Assembly (NCBI GenBank): GCA_014529385.2
Contig: CM043964.1
Location: 6,295,997-6,359,996 of the forward strand
Reading direction: 5' to 3'
Source: Adiantum capillus-veneris
Taxonomy: Eukaryota; Streptophyta; Polypodiopsida; Polypodiales; Pteridaceae
Length of the DNA: 64,000 bases
Made by a program: the position numbers and the translations under genes. Below, in pieces: positions 12,600-23,993 of this stretch. The notes below the pieces were generated by a model that saw nothing but the letters and a program-made list of their open reading frames with translations, had not been told where the DNA came from and did not search any database. Positions within the stretch are counted from its first letter, which is position 1, and the number at the start of each line of letters is the position of its first letter.

Positions 12600-14668
12600 G
12601 TTGTAGAGTCCTATCTGGAAAAAGGAAGGGGAGCAGCCTATAAAGAAGTTCAAGAGACTAAAAATAATCCACAAGCACTTCCAACAATGGAGAGAGGTCA
12701 GTATAACCTACTTAGCGGGCATTGGAATGAGCACACCTAAACTTCACAGTTTGAAGACAGCATTAGCTTCCTATATACCACTTTAGAGGAGCTCTACGAC
12801 ATGCTACAAAGGAGAAGGCTCAGCTAGAGGAGGCCACAACTAGAACTAAAGCTGCAAAAGACAAAGCAAAAATGCAAGAAACTCAGCTAAACTCTGCACT
12901 GGGCAACATAATGGTATTAGCCATGAAGATCAGCCAATACAAACAACAAGCCAATAAACAAGCCATAAAATACAAGTGCTTAAACACTGCCCATCAAATT
13001 GTGATGGAAAAGTACAAGCAAGGCAAGGAGGATATACAACATTTAATGATGAGCTCATCTCTAGGGGCTAGCTCCTTACATCAACAGGCTTTAATAGCAC
13101 AGGAAGAGGTTGAGGTCCTTAAGGAGTGCTTGGCAGGGGGGAGAAAATCCAAACACAATCTTTACTCTCCACACACCTACAAAGATTCGAGAGCAACCAA
13201 GACTTCCAAGATGATGTGGAAGGCTAAAAGAAGTATTACAAAAGGCACAATAGAAGCTAGTGGAAGCAGCAAAAGAATGGGAAGAAATAAGCTTTCCAAA
13301 CCCTGCTGACAGGCCTTTCCCTACCCTCTTAATGCCTACTGGACAAGTATCCTTGAATATAGAAGATGCCCCAAGCTCATCCACATTTGCATTCTCCTCA
13401 AAGCTAGATCTTGATGTTGAGTACTACCAATAGTGGGAAAGGCTTCTCAAAGCTAGATCTTGATGTTAAGTACTACCAAAAGTGGGAAAGAGATAACGGA
13501 GTCAGCAGCAGCGGCATACATAAAGCCAAAGGATGCAAAAGAAGCCTACAACTTTCCAATTCTGCCATTACCACTTCTAAATATCATGTGCAACTACAAG
13601 AAAAAAAGAGCTTCTCTAGCAGATAAAGCCAAACGCAGTTGGAGAAAATAACAGCTCACTGCTCACACAGGAGCAAATTCAAACAATGTTGGACAATCAA
13701 CCAAGATGGAGGAAGCGATGGCTACAGCGATAAAACATACGACCTAAGAGCCCCTCTCAACCTCTAGATTGATCCCACATATTGCCCAATCAGAAGACAG
13801 AGATGATACTAGCCAAACTTTGACCATTTGTCTGCCAGGTACTAAAATTTGTTGAATTATCCACTAGTACCAGAAACAATGCCCACACAGGAGATCTTAA
13901 AAAGTCAAAGATACCTTAAAAGGTATCAATTCCATTACAAAAGGGACACCAGATGTTGCATGCAAAGTGATGATCAATCAAATGATTTTAGCCTACATGG
14001 AAGCCTTTAGTAACATGACCTAGTCCAATACCCTTCACAAAGATTTTTAAAGGCCACAAAAGCTTGGCTTGGAACTTAAGGTATATGTCTCCAAAACCAG
14101 TATTGATGGGTCTGTACGCCAGGCTACAATTTTTGCCTGCACAATACTATGGTGACTTTTGAGGAAGCTTTCCTCAAAGCTACTTCAAGATCTACTCACA
14201 TAATCTTGGTCCCGCATACAAGAGCTCCATATGAGATATGTGGCGTACCAATGCCACGAGTTGAATACCTTGCTACAACAGGTGATTGATTATGTAGAAG
14301 CCTAACAATCGCTCAAGCAATACAAAGCAGCACTCAAAAAACCGAAACCCCACTGTAGAGCATTGACACGCATGAGGGCGTGCACCAAACCACTTGTTGC
14401 TAAAGCAAAAGCAACCAACCTGACTAAACTGCTTGTGATTTTACCACCCGAGGATGGAAAAGCTACTCGTAAAGTCCTCCAAGATACTACTCAAATGCTT
14501 GCAACATTTCACAAAGAAAAACAAACAGACACAACTTGGATGTCATGTTTAGAAGAAAACCAAGGGCTGTGTCATGATCTCTCAAAGCAGCCAACAAAAG
14601 AAATCCTCTATGGCTTCTATCCATGTCTCATGTTCTTGCCCTCATACAACATGCACGAAGCACCCTAA
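12600..14668 (+). pseudogene. R unit second gene, copy 2: decayed coiled-coil-rich coding region
   Basis: A broken plus-strand coding region that ends at the TAA after YNMHEAP (14668). The middle (12872-13309) is rich in K, Q, E and A with heptad-like spacing, suggesting a coiled coil (QYKQQANKQAIKYKCLNTAH). Further pieces are EITESAAAAYIKPKDAKEAY, VYVSKTSIDGSVRQATIFA and VPHTRAPYEICGVPMPRVEY. Many stops and shifts separate them. The last 330 bases (14340-14668) match R1 inverted, which supports a real coding end. Gag-like or transposon accessory protein are both possible; I do not recognise it. Confidence 0.4.
13392..13490 (+). repeat. tandem duplication, unit about 50 bp
   Basis: Two adjacent near-identical copies of a phrase with AAAGCTAGATCTTGATGTT and GTACTACCAA inside the decayed second R gene. 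They translate to SSKLDLDVEYY and SKLDLDVKYY. Confidence 0.85.
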
Positions 14669-14914
14669 ACATGATTCTTTAAGTACAGGTTGAAGATCTT
14701 TTGAGGAAGCGTTCTATACATGCTCCTTTAAGTACAACACTTCGTCTACTGAAACTATTGCAATTTGAGACTTTTTTTTTCAAGGGTTTGGCAAGATATG
14801 CCCTTACAAGTGTATATACCACTCTATACTTAGACCAAGCATCAAATGCTCCATAACCACAACCCACTGCTCGGATGCTCAACCCTGCAAAAACACCACT
14901 TGTATTAGGGGCAC

Positions 14915-14916
14915 GG

Positions 14917-15013
<97 letters not shown>
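14915..15013 (+). repeat. (AC)n(AG)n tract in R2 intron 2
   Basis: About 58 bases of AC followed by 41 of AG, in the position of the (CT)n of R1 intron 2 when read on the minus strand. The repeat motif has partly changed while the splice donor GTGAGC and acceptor GCAG remain. Confidence 0.95.
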
Positions 15014-15014
<1 letters not shown>

Positions 15015-15288
15015 CACAAAGTTAATTCTGAGATAACGAGCTAGCCTTTTTCGCTTCTCTACTATAGTACCAGTCAAGGAAAGACCATAAAATGCCAGTA
15101 GAGCATTGCCTCTTACAAATGGAGATCATCAGAAGATCCGCCAATGTCTTGAGGGAAATTTGGGGGTGCATGCCCATTCTTCATAATAGGCTCGAGCACT
15201 CCAATGGACTTGGCGGTGCTGTTTTGAATCCGTGCAATAGATCTATCCTCTCTTTCTGCTACTTCAACGCGTAATGATTGATCTGGAA

Positions 15289-15546
15289 TTAAATTACTAA
15301 CTCCTGACAACCTTCTGATCGGCTCGCTGCTGCTGCACGCTCCCCCCCCCCCTTGCGCCATCGCTCCCTCTCCCCCCCCTTCTCCTCCTAACCCTCGCGC
15401 TACCCTCAGCCACCCCCGCGCTGCCCCCCCCCCCCTTCGCCCTCGCGCCACCCTGCCCAGCCCGCCACCTCGTGCCCCTGCTGCCCGCCGCCCTCCCCCC
15501 CTAGCCCTCCCGCTGTACCCGTGCTCGCCTCCTCCTTCCTTTTCCT

Positions 15547-15585
<39 letters not shown>

Positions 15586-15716
15586 TTTTCCGCCTTATCT
15601 CCGAAGGGTTTTCTGCGCCCGGCTCTGCAACACCTTTTCTTCGGAACATGTGTTCGGCGTTCTCGGCTGCAGATTGTTCTTCTCCGTCCGCTTCTTCGAC
15701 TCAGCAGTAGACACAG
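15289..15716 (+). promoter_or_regulatory. LINE-A 5' untranslated region, C-rich
   Basis: Strongly pyrimidine-rich leader with C-runs at about 15342-15351, 15425-15435 and a run of more than 25 C at 15549-15579. A6 has a similar C-rich leader (47765-48159) ending with the same approach to the start codon, GCAGACACA(A/G)ATG. An internal promoter is expected here for a LINE, but none can be shown by eye. The C-runs could form i-motifs, and G-quadruplexes on the opposite strand. Confidence 0.6.
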
Positions 15717-17621
15717 ATGGAGGCTCCAGCTCCGCCACAGAGGGACTCACCTGAAGCCCCCTCGCCCGACCTCGCTGAGCCCACCATTCGACTTTCTCTT
15801 TTGCCGACAGAGCAAGCGAGCCTTGCCGCAGAGGTAGAGCGCTTGCAGGCGACTTCTATCATCTGCAAGGTTCTCGGCACCTGTCCTAGCAGAGGAGAGC
15901 CGCGAGACCTTCTACAGGCCCGCCTTCTCGCAGAGCTAGACAAGATTTTGGATGTCCAGATCCTCGGACGGGGGTACTACGAGATCGAGTTCGAGACTTC
16001 CGAGATGGCCTCCAAGGTCATAGCTATGAGTCCACTGCCTATCCGAGCATCACGCGCCCACTTTCGACAGTGGCGACACGGTTTTGATCCGACTTCGGAT
16101 GTACTCGTAGAGGAGGCAAACATCCCCATCTCAGTCTGCTTTCCGGGTTTACGGAGGGAGTACCTTCCACTGCTCTCCAGGATTGGCTCCGCCATCGGGA
16201 CTGTTCTGGAGACACCTCATACGGCAGCATCAGTAGTTGCCAAGGCGGCCGGCATCCCTTCACTTCGAGTTTTGGTCAGAGATACCCACACGCTCCCGAA
16301 GGTCATCCTTTTGTCTCGGGTGAGTGGGGGTTGGTTTAGGCAGAGTGTGGAGTACTCGGGTCTCCCGAACCAGTGCTTCGTTTGCAGACAGATGGGCCAC
16401 CTAGCGAAGGCCTGTCCACGGAGGAGACCACGACCTGCACCTCAGCCTCAGCCCCAGCCTGCCAAGGCTGGGCCGCAGCCTCAGCCAGCGACACAGCGCA
16501 CAGATTCTGAGCCACCCTCCAAGCCTGGGGCTCCAGCGGAGGAGGGGTGGCAGCAGGCCCGTGGCCGTCGACGTCAGGGGACACATCGATAGCCTGGCAC
16601 TCAGAGTGGCCCTTAGGTGCCTACTCAGCAGCAGTGGGTTCCCACGGGGAACCGCTTTGGTCCTCTTGAGCAGGAGGAGCCTCCTACGCCAGCCTTCTCT
16701 TTCGTTTCACCCTCGCCAGCCCCTCCACCTTCAGATTTCCCCTCTTCCTCCTCATCCCCTCCCCCGCCCTTTGCTCCCGCCCACTCCCCACCTCGCCCCC
16801 CTGTCTCTGTCGTCCCGCTCCGCTTCTCTTCTCCTCCGCCCCCCCCAGCTCCTTCTCCCCCTCCTCCTGCTTCAGTACCACAGTCGACTCAGGAGTCTGG
16901 CCCCTCGCCGGCGGCTAGGAGATCTCTTGGCATCGCTTTTGCCACGAGTCGCCTAGCGAGAGAGGGTTAGCCCTTCTTGCGGCCCCCTTTGCAGATTCAG
17001 ACATCTTCCCTTGCAGCTATCCCTCGTGGTCTGACGAGCATTGACCTCCGACGCCGCTGGGACTTCTTCGATTACGGATTCACTCGCTTTCTCGGCGATT
17101 CCGCAGCAGACCACGAGGCAGCCTGCTTCAGGGTCCACGCTCTGTTCCTCGCCGCTAGGGGGACAGAGGCCTTGGACTCAGCAGTTGGTTTCTCCTTTCC
17201 TCTCTGCGGTAGGACCGAGACAGAGTGGTCCCTAGACTCAGTGGTGGGATGGTTGCATACACAGGTTCTCGAGTTCTCTCACCACATGGGAGAACTTGGA
17301 GTTATAGATTTGCTGCAGACTTTGTGGCCAATGGCCAAGTTTGCGGTGACACCCCCAGACTCAGCAGGATGTAGGCACATTGTGGTGTACTTTTTTGCTG
17401 ATACACAGTGTTTGCCTTGCTATGTATACATACATGAGGACTCTTGGACAGAGGAGGTTGCTTTACGCTCGGCTCGCTCTGCTTGGGCTTGGGCCAGGCA
17501 CTCACTACAGGCTCACCTATCTAGAGGACGCTCGGATGCGGATTACTCCCCATCCAAGCCTGCCTCGAAGATAGCCCGTCTTGTTGCTGCGGCAGCATCT
17601 GTTCTCTCTCGCTCCCCATGA
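15717..17621 (+). pseudogene. LINE-A ORF1: DUF4283-like, CCHC knuckle, proline-rich, novel C-terminal domain
   Basis: A single frame from ATG 15717 to TGA 17619-17621, about 634 codons, interrupted only by three TAG codons (16590, 16614, 16968). Residues about 30-200 resemble the DUF4283-type RNA-binding domain (VERLQATSI, FETSEMASKVIAMSPLPIR, HFRQWRHGFDP). CFVCRQMGHLAKAC near residue 220 is a CCHC zinc knuckle. The stretch WVPTGNRFGPL then starts a P/S-rich linker. Residues about 420-634 form an extra domain (LGVIDLLQTLWPMAKF, CRHIVVYFFADTQ, CYVYIHEDSW) that I cannot assign but that is well conserved in A6. Likely role: binding LINE RNA. Confidence 0.85.
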
Positions 17622-20600
17622 GGATCGTCTCATGGAATGTGCAGAGATTAGGTGGGCCCCAGTTTCAGTGACAGCGGGGCCGATTGCGGCAGGAGCTTCA
17701 GCGTTGCCCTGTGGGAGGAGAGATTGATCTCCTGCCTTTTTTGAGACAGTAGGACCTCGGCACTCGCATGCGAAGGTCACTCAGCTGAGGAGACCCGATG
17801 GGTCAGTTGCTTGTGAGCCTGAGGATATGCGTGCAGTTGCTACTGACTTTTACCGTGAGCTACTGACGGCTGAGCCCCAGTCAGAGAGACAGGATGCATG
17901 CAGGGAGCAGGTTTGGGCGCAGATGCCTTGTCTTGTGACTGAGGAGATACGCCAGAGGCTGGAGATACCTCTTCAACTTGAGGAGCTGCACACGGCTCTT
18001 AGGGCCCTTCCTCGTGGTAGCTGTCCAGGTGAGGATGGGCTGACTCCCAGCTTCTTCTTGGAGTACTGGGACTTGCTTGGCCCAGATCTTTGTAGTGCCT
18101 TTCAGTACATTCTGCACACAGAAGTGATGCCGGATAGCATGAGTGAGGGCCTGATTTACCTCATTCCAAAGGAGGGTGGCTCCTTGGATGAGATTCAACA
18201 GTGGCGCCCCATCACCATCCTCAACTCAGCCTACAAAATTCTTGCCAAGGCTCTGAGTTTGAGGATTCAGCCACTTTTGGAGAGCCTTATACATGGGACT
18301 CCGACAGGTTTTGTCAAGGAACGCAGTATCCTTGACAACATCTTCACTTTCTGGGAGGCTTCTGCCCTAGCATGTCTCCGTGGGGAGGACCTTGTGATTC
18401 TTCTTCTCGATTTTGAGAAGGCATACGACAGAGTTGACTGGGACTTTCTAGAGGGCACGCTTCGCAGGATGGGCTTTTCAGATGCTTGGATCAGAGGGGT
18501 GTCAGCTTTGTACAGACAGGCTCACAGTCAGGTGCTTTTGGCAGGAGGTAGAGGTGAGCGCTTCATGCTCACACGATCGGTCAGACAGGGTTGTCCTCTT
18601 TCCCCCTTTCTCTTTCTGTTCTATGCGGAGGCGATGAGCAGATTTTTGGTGTCACAGCAGGTTGGTTTGAGGGGCTTAGCACTCCCGATACGGGGAGATG
18701 AGCTTCTGGACGCTGAGTTTGCCGACGACTCAGCCTTGTACTTAGAGGGCCAGGAGGCCAATTTACACAGGTGTGGGCAGGCTCTTGAGACCTTCTGCTG
18801 TGCATCGGGCGCATTGATCAACTGGAGAAAGACAGTGGCTTTCTCGGTTGGCAGTGCTCCTGTGCCAGAGTGGATGCCAGGAGAGGGTTTCAGGTGGATT
18901 CCCCCAGGGACTGTAGTTCGATACTTGGTTGTCAGGTTGGTTTGGATTTGTCCCCCGAGCAGCAGATTGCTCCTCTTCTCCTGTCCATCAGGAGAAAGTT
19001 GTTACACTGGAGTTCAGCACGACTTTCACTGGCTGGTAGAGTAGTAGTTGCCAACCAGGTGTTGTTGGCAACTATGTGGTACATCGCTTCTTGCTGGATC
19101 TTCTCGAGTTCTTGTATCAGCTAGGTAGAGAGGCTGATCAGGAACTTCCTTTGGTCAGGTTGCGACACTCAGGTTGCCCGAGCCAGGGTGGCTTGGTCGG
19201 TCATCACACTTCCTTGTTCTCAGGGAGGGCTTGGGATCATTGATCCAGCACAGCAGAGCAGAGCCCTTCTTGGGAAGTTCGTCGTCAGAGGACTTCTTCC
19301 AGGCGAGGAGCCCTGGAAAGAGTTCTTGCTGCAGAGGCTTCGTGCCAGGGTGCCTCAGTCAGGAGGCCCTTGGCAACCTTCCACCAGATGGATCTTTACA
19401 GACTTACGCCGAGTTGGTTTGAGCAGGAGACTGGAGGACTGATTCGCTGTGAGTTTGCTTCGCTCTTGGGAGCTCTTACGGCGTGGCCTAGAGCAGAGAC
19501 AACCGACATGCACGGAGGAGCGCCTATGACAGCCCCTCGTCTGGAACCCCATGGTTAGCACTCAGAGAGGCCACTTGGTCGGGAGTAGGCCTCATGTTTC
19601 ATGGGGTCCCATGGCAGCAGGTCCAGCGCGCTCTCTAGGTGAATGGCTAGAGTTCACAGGTTTGTCAGAGGAGGTGCAGGGTGTCCAGCTACAGGGCATG
19701 AGAGGGGTTCAGAGCATGTGTCAAGACATCTCAGAGTCAGTTCCAGTTGAGTGGCTCACACCTCTCAAGCCAGTAGCACCCCGATGGATGGGAGCCTTCA
19801 CACGACTGGAGTTTCTCATCTAAGTCAGGGCTTGTTCAGAGACTGTCCCAGCCCTGTTCTTTGAGCTTCAGGGTGGGGGACGTTTACAGCGAGTTACAGT
19901 AGAGGCCCTGCAGGTAGCAGAGTGCTGTTTCCAGAGGATCCGAGTTGTGGGCATCTGTGGGAGGACTTGCGTCATAGACCCTGACCCAGCAGCTCTCGAG
20001 ACAAGACACTAGAGGCTATGGGCTTGGGAGTGTTGTCCACTGGCACGAGTACAGTGGGATCCTGGTGAGTGGCTATGGAGGGACCCCTTCTCTTCTGCAG
20101 ACCGCCCAGGAGTCCCTTTCTTCCAGTACACTGTTCGGCTTGGACGTCATATACTTACAGCGCAGAGAGAGGCCCGCCCCGCTGCAGCACGTCATTGGCA
20201 GGAGGAGGGTCTCACAGTTGAGTTCTTGGCAGCTTTTTGGCAGAGGCTGTGGGACTCCAGACAGCCGAGGCGCGTCACTTTGTTCCAGTGGTTGGTTGCA
20301 CACAGAGCCACAGCAGTAGGGAGTTGGCTTGTGCATAGTGGTCTCTCGGCCGCATGTACAGCCTGTGACCAGTTGGTGGAGAGTCAGCGACCCTGTCTTT
20401 GGGACTGTCCTTCGGCCCAGCAGGTGTCGCTACGAGTTCTTCGGCTGATGCCTGCCCTCTCCGCGGCTCGACAGTACACTTGGGGGGCAGCGGCTTGGTC
20501 CACCCTCACGGGCCCGACACTACAGTTTGAGCTATCTTCCACTAGCAGGATGATAGTGATACAGGGGGGGCGACCTGCACTCCAACCTGCTACAGACCTT

Positions 20601-20930
20601 ACTCCACAGGAGTGGTGCAGTGAGAGAGAGGAGTGCTGGGAGCTCATCAGCGGCCTAGCTCTTTGGTTCATCTGGCGGGCCCGTTGTTTCCGCATCTTTG
20701 AGGCTCGCCCTGTGCCACCAGCAGAGACTGTTCGTGACTTTTGGCTAGAACTGATCCATACTCTCAGAGGACAGCTTGAGGGACTACAGGGCAGCTCCGA
20801 CCGCATGCGAGAGCGCCGTGAGGCTTTCCTTCGACTCTGGCGCCCTGGGCCTTTCTACACCATGGTCCAGGGGGTGCTCAGATGGCACTACTGTCCACCT
20901 GTGTGGCTCTTCCCTCCTCCCATTTCTTGA
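17618..20930 (+). pseudogene. LINE-A ORF2: start of endonuclease, RT, zf-RVT
   Basis: ORF2 starts at ATG 17618-17620, overlapping the ORF1 stop as ATGA. The first residues MRIVSWNVQRLGGP are the classic APE-type endonuclease start. An internal deletion at about 17737 jumps to the linker just before RT (TVGPRHSH-like). RT spans about 17830-18920 with LLLDFEKAYDRVDW, SVRQGCPLSPFLF and EFADDSALYL. One lost base near 18926 shifts the frame. The rest is open apart from stops at 19122 (TAG), 19440 (TGA) and later sites. The zinc domain (PRRVTLFQWLVAHRATAVG, CTACDQLVESQRPCLWDCP) leads to a stop after WLFPPPIS. The histidine seen in A2 is proline here. Confidence 0.9.
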
Positions 20931-21349
20931 TTTAGCCCCATTGTATATATGTTGTTTTTTCATTGGGAGAGTCTCCCCATCATGCGTGTTGTAGCCCTCT
21001 CTTGCAGAGGTGGATGTAGCCCTATGGGCAGTTTTCATTAACTAATACAAGGATCTTTTTCTTGAAAAATTTTTTTTTAAAAAAATGATTGATCTGGAAA
21101 AAAAAATGTTTGCTTGTTACAAAATAAGACACAGCGATCCTCCACGGAATGTGGGAATGATAGTAGGAAGTTGTCAAAATATTCTACTAACTAACCACTA
21201 ACATCCCTGAAGAAAGCCTAGTTTACTGCACAAGACTGAGCTTTTGACAAATTTCCACTCATGTTTAAGACTAAAAGAAAAAACCAAGGAAGGGACCCTT
21301 TTCACAAAATGAGCCTGTTAAAATCAAAATATTGATCTGAATGTGGATG

Positions 21350-21352
<3 letters not shown>

Positions 21353-21414
<62 letters not shown>
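21353..21414 (+). repeat. (AG)n tract in R2 intron 1
   Basis: About 62 bases of AG, the inverted counterpart of the CT tract at 10119-10220. Confidence 0.96.
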
Positions 21415-21418
<4 letters not shown>

Positions 21419-22030
21419 GAAAATCATTTAAAATCAGAGCCTATACTTATCGACTGATTAATGGCTTGCAATTCAGTAAAATCTCTTGTATCACTCCCAA
21501 TGAAGCTATGTTTGGAAGCTTGCACAACTCAGTTGTGATGCTCTCAGTGTCTCGCTATAAATTAGCGCAAGCCGTGTTCATTGCATTCCAATCTGGTGGT
21601 GGCCTTTGTGCCATGATTGAATCCTGCAATGTATGAACATTATTGTCAAACGATCTTAGTTTATGCAAAACATACGCATAAACAATGGGCCCCTTCAATC
21701 ACCCCATTATCCTCACACATGAGAGATGTAGCACTAGTGAAAGAATATACATGGATCACACCTAGCTGGGCAATTCCCCTGAAAATACTTAACAAAGACC
21801 GACTCTTGAGCTTACCTCTCACACATGAGAGATGTAGCACTAGTGCACGTGTCACAAAATGATAACATGGCATCCCAAAAAGAGAAACTACACAGGATAA
21901 GTTGTTCCCTACTTATAGGGTCCCGTTCAAGGAAAAAAAGCAGCAAGGAGCTACTGGCGTGGCAAGCTGTATGGTAGGCCCGCAATTTGCATTGACATGA
22001 TGACCTAGCAGCTATACGGATTTCCGCAAA

Positions 22031-23818
22031 ACATTGACGGGAGCAAAGCGAACCCCGAACCCCAACGGCCTCTAAAACACCGGGGACCGAATTGCGCGCC
22101 TCGATCCTGCCACGGTAAAGCGAACAGGGGGCACCACCTAGCTTTGAGCGGCTAGGACGCAAACCATGATGATATGAACACCGCAAACTTACACACGTAG
22201 AGAGAGAGAGAGAGATTTGCAAATGATGAAAACCCTCGGGGGTGTGAGGGAGAATTATTTCTACAGTATTTACAAATGGCACGCCGTGGTGATAGAGAGG
22301 TAGGGAGAAAAGATGGTGCAAACTACTTGGTGCGTTCTCTAAGACGACTCAATGATTGTGAAGTTTGCCATCAAGAGCGTGTGTACGTGTATGCATCGAC
22401 CATTGGAGTCAAGAGGTGGATGTGGCTCCCTTCGCATGGTGCAATTCCCAAGGCAAACCCAACACCCAAGCCCCCTTCCCGTGATGGTGATAGTGTCAAC
22501 TCTTTCCACTACACTCTACCAAGTGCTGACTTCTCATGAACTGCCCCCCCCCCCCCCCCCCCCCGATAGTGACCTCTCAGTGCCAATTTATAGGTGTTGG
22601 CTGCTTGGATTATGGTAATCCCGGTGTGATTAGAGTAAGCTTAATCGGGGAGACAAAGCAAGTGGTGGGCCCGGTGTGGTTGACCCTTGCTTTGTTTTGG
22701 GAGGTTATTAAAAGATGAGAATCTCTAGGTGGGCCTTTGTGACCATCACCTAGAGAGAGTGAATTTACAAAGTGGGATTTTTTTTTACAACGGCTTGGTG
22801 AAAACTGAAAAAATGATGAAACTAACCTATAAATTACTGAAATTGGTGTCGTGGTTGCGTGTTGCCGGCAAAATGGCGTGTTGTCCGTGCGTCGATGTAG
22901 AGCATACTTCTTTTCCGGGTCGGCCGGGGCATGCCTTCGGCGCATTTCCTCTTTTTGTTGTTGGCGGCGCGTGCTTTGAGTCCTCCTTATTTTTCGTTGA
23001 TGTCGTAGTCATGGAATCCTTCGTTTTTTTTTTGTATTTGTGGTGCGTATATGCGTGTGTGTGTACGTATGTGCATGTGTGTGTATATATGTATATGTGG
23101 GTGTGCGTGCGTGAATGTGTGTGTGTATTTGTATGTGTGCGCAAGTGTGCGGTGAGAACGGGCTTGTATGCAATCTATATATATATATATATTTATATTT
23201 CTATTTTTTTTTCCAGTTTCTGGCAGTGCAAGCGACGCAGAAAATGGGGAGGGTGAGGATGGTAAAAAAAGAGGTGTGTGTGTGTCTGCGCGCGTGTGTG
23301 TGTGGGTGTATAAGTGTGCGGTTGTGGCAGTGTTGCGGGTGCACGAGCTTACGGTGTTGTGGAGCCGGACAGGGCGCGGACGAGACAGGGCTAGAGAAGG
23401 AGTGAGTGGGGGAGAGGGGGGAGATGGTGAGGGAGGGGATGAGGGGATAGGGTTGGGGTGTTGTGTATGGAAGAACCGTGCACGGCAAGAGGGGAGGAGC
23501 GCAAGGCCCGAGGGCAGGGGGGTAGTGGACAGCGGGTGCGACAAGGAGGGAGAGGGGGGGGGGGGGGTATTTTAGTCAATGAGAGGAGGAGAGAGAGAGA
23601 GTAGGTAGGGGGGGGGGGGGTGGTTCCCACCAAGGGAGGGGAAGGAGAGAGAGTGAGAGTGGGGGGGTGGAGATAGGGTAGAGAGAGGATATGATGGGGG
23701 TTAGAGGGGAGAGAGAAGAGAGGGTAAGAGGGATTGAGGGAGGGTGAGGTGATAGTTGCCCTAAGGCCCGCCGTGGTTACTTCCAAGAGAGAGGGGGAGG
23801 AGATCTAGGTGTAGATAA

Positions 23819-23850
<32 letters not shown>

Positions 23851-23906
23851 TCTGAGGACGAGAAGAGGTGGGGTTACGGCCCGCCAGGGTTGGAGTGTGG
23901 ACACAG

Positions 23907-23993
<87 letters not shown>

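Larger units (their letters stand above)
15289..21084 (+). mobile_element. LINE-A copy A4, near full length, with 15-bp target duplication
   Basis: The most complete LINE-A in the window, with a GC-rich 5' region, ORF1, ORF2 and the 3' tail. The perfect duplication ATGATTGATCTGGAA flanks it at 15274-15288 and 21085-21099. The tail has TTAACTAATACAAGG and GGATCTTTTTCTTG followed by A/T runs. ORF2 lacks nearly all of the endonuclease through an internal deletion near 17737, so this copy was probably mobilised by proteins made elsewhere or was deleted after insertion. It is in the plus orientation inside the minus-strand R2. Confidence 0.94.
15018..21614 (-). pseudogene. R gene, copy 2: SAP-like small protein split by LINE-A A4
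   Basis: Minus-strand copy of the R gene. Exon 1 begins with ATG at 21614-21612 and reads MAQRPPPDWNAMNTACANL, followed by the same TAG as R1. One missing base later shifts the frame, and the intron 1 donor has changed from GT to AT. Exon 2 (about 15282-15018) keeps LRVEVAEREDRSIARIQNST and the SAP-like TGTIVEKRKRLARYL, but one base is missing near its start and a deletion alters the middle (GGSSDDLHL frame). A4 sits exactly at the exon 2 acceptor. Not functional. Confidence 0.55.
14330..22030 (-). other. unit R, copy R2 (interrupted by LINE-A A4)
   Basis: Inverted partner of R1. The part shared with R1 runs 14330-15288, and after A4 resumes at 21085-22030. The right edge shares GGAAATCCGTATAGCTGC-type sequence with 5840-5860 of R1, after which the two copies diverge. 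Unshared DNA at 12501-14329 is probably the rest of R2 whose R1 equivalent was lost at A3. Removing A4 and one copy of its duplication restores the exon 2 acceptor region exactly as in R1. R1 and R2 are diverged enough to be independent old copies. Confidence 0.6.

Noticed and set aside
15113-15649. 178-codon minus-strand frame rich in glycine and arginine
   Set aside because: It runs through the C-rich LINE-A leader into R exon 2, so it joins unrelated sequence and is low complexity.
21812-22321. 169-codon minus-strand frame at the right end of R2
   Set aside because: Considered as a 5' exon of the R gene. R1 does not conserve its upstream half and no splice connection is clear.
22729-23575. 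Several overlapping frames around 23 kb, some 130-185 codons
   Set aside because: They derive from GT-rich and G-rich simple DNA, are open on both strands, and have no recognisable motif.
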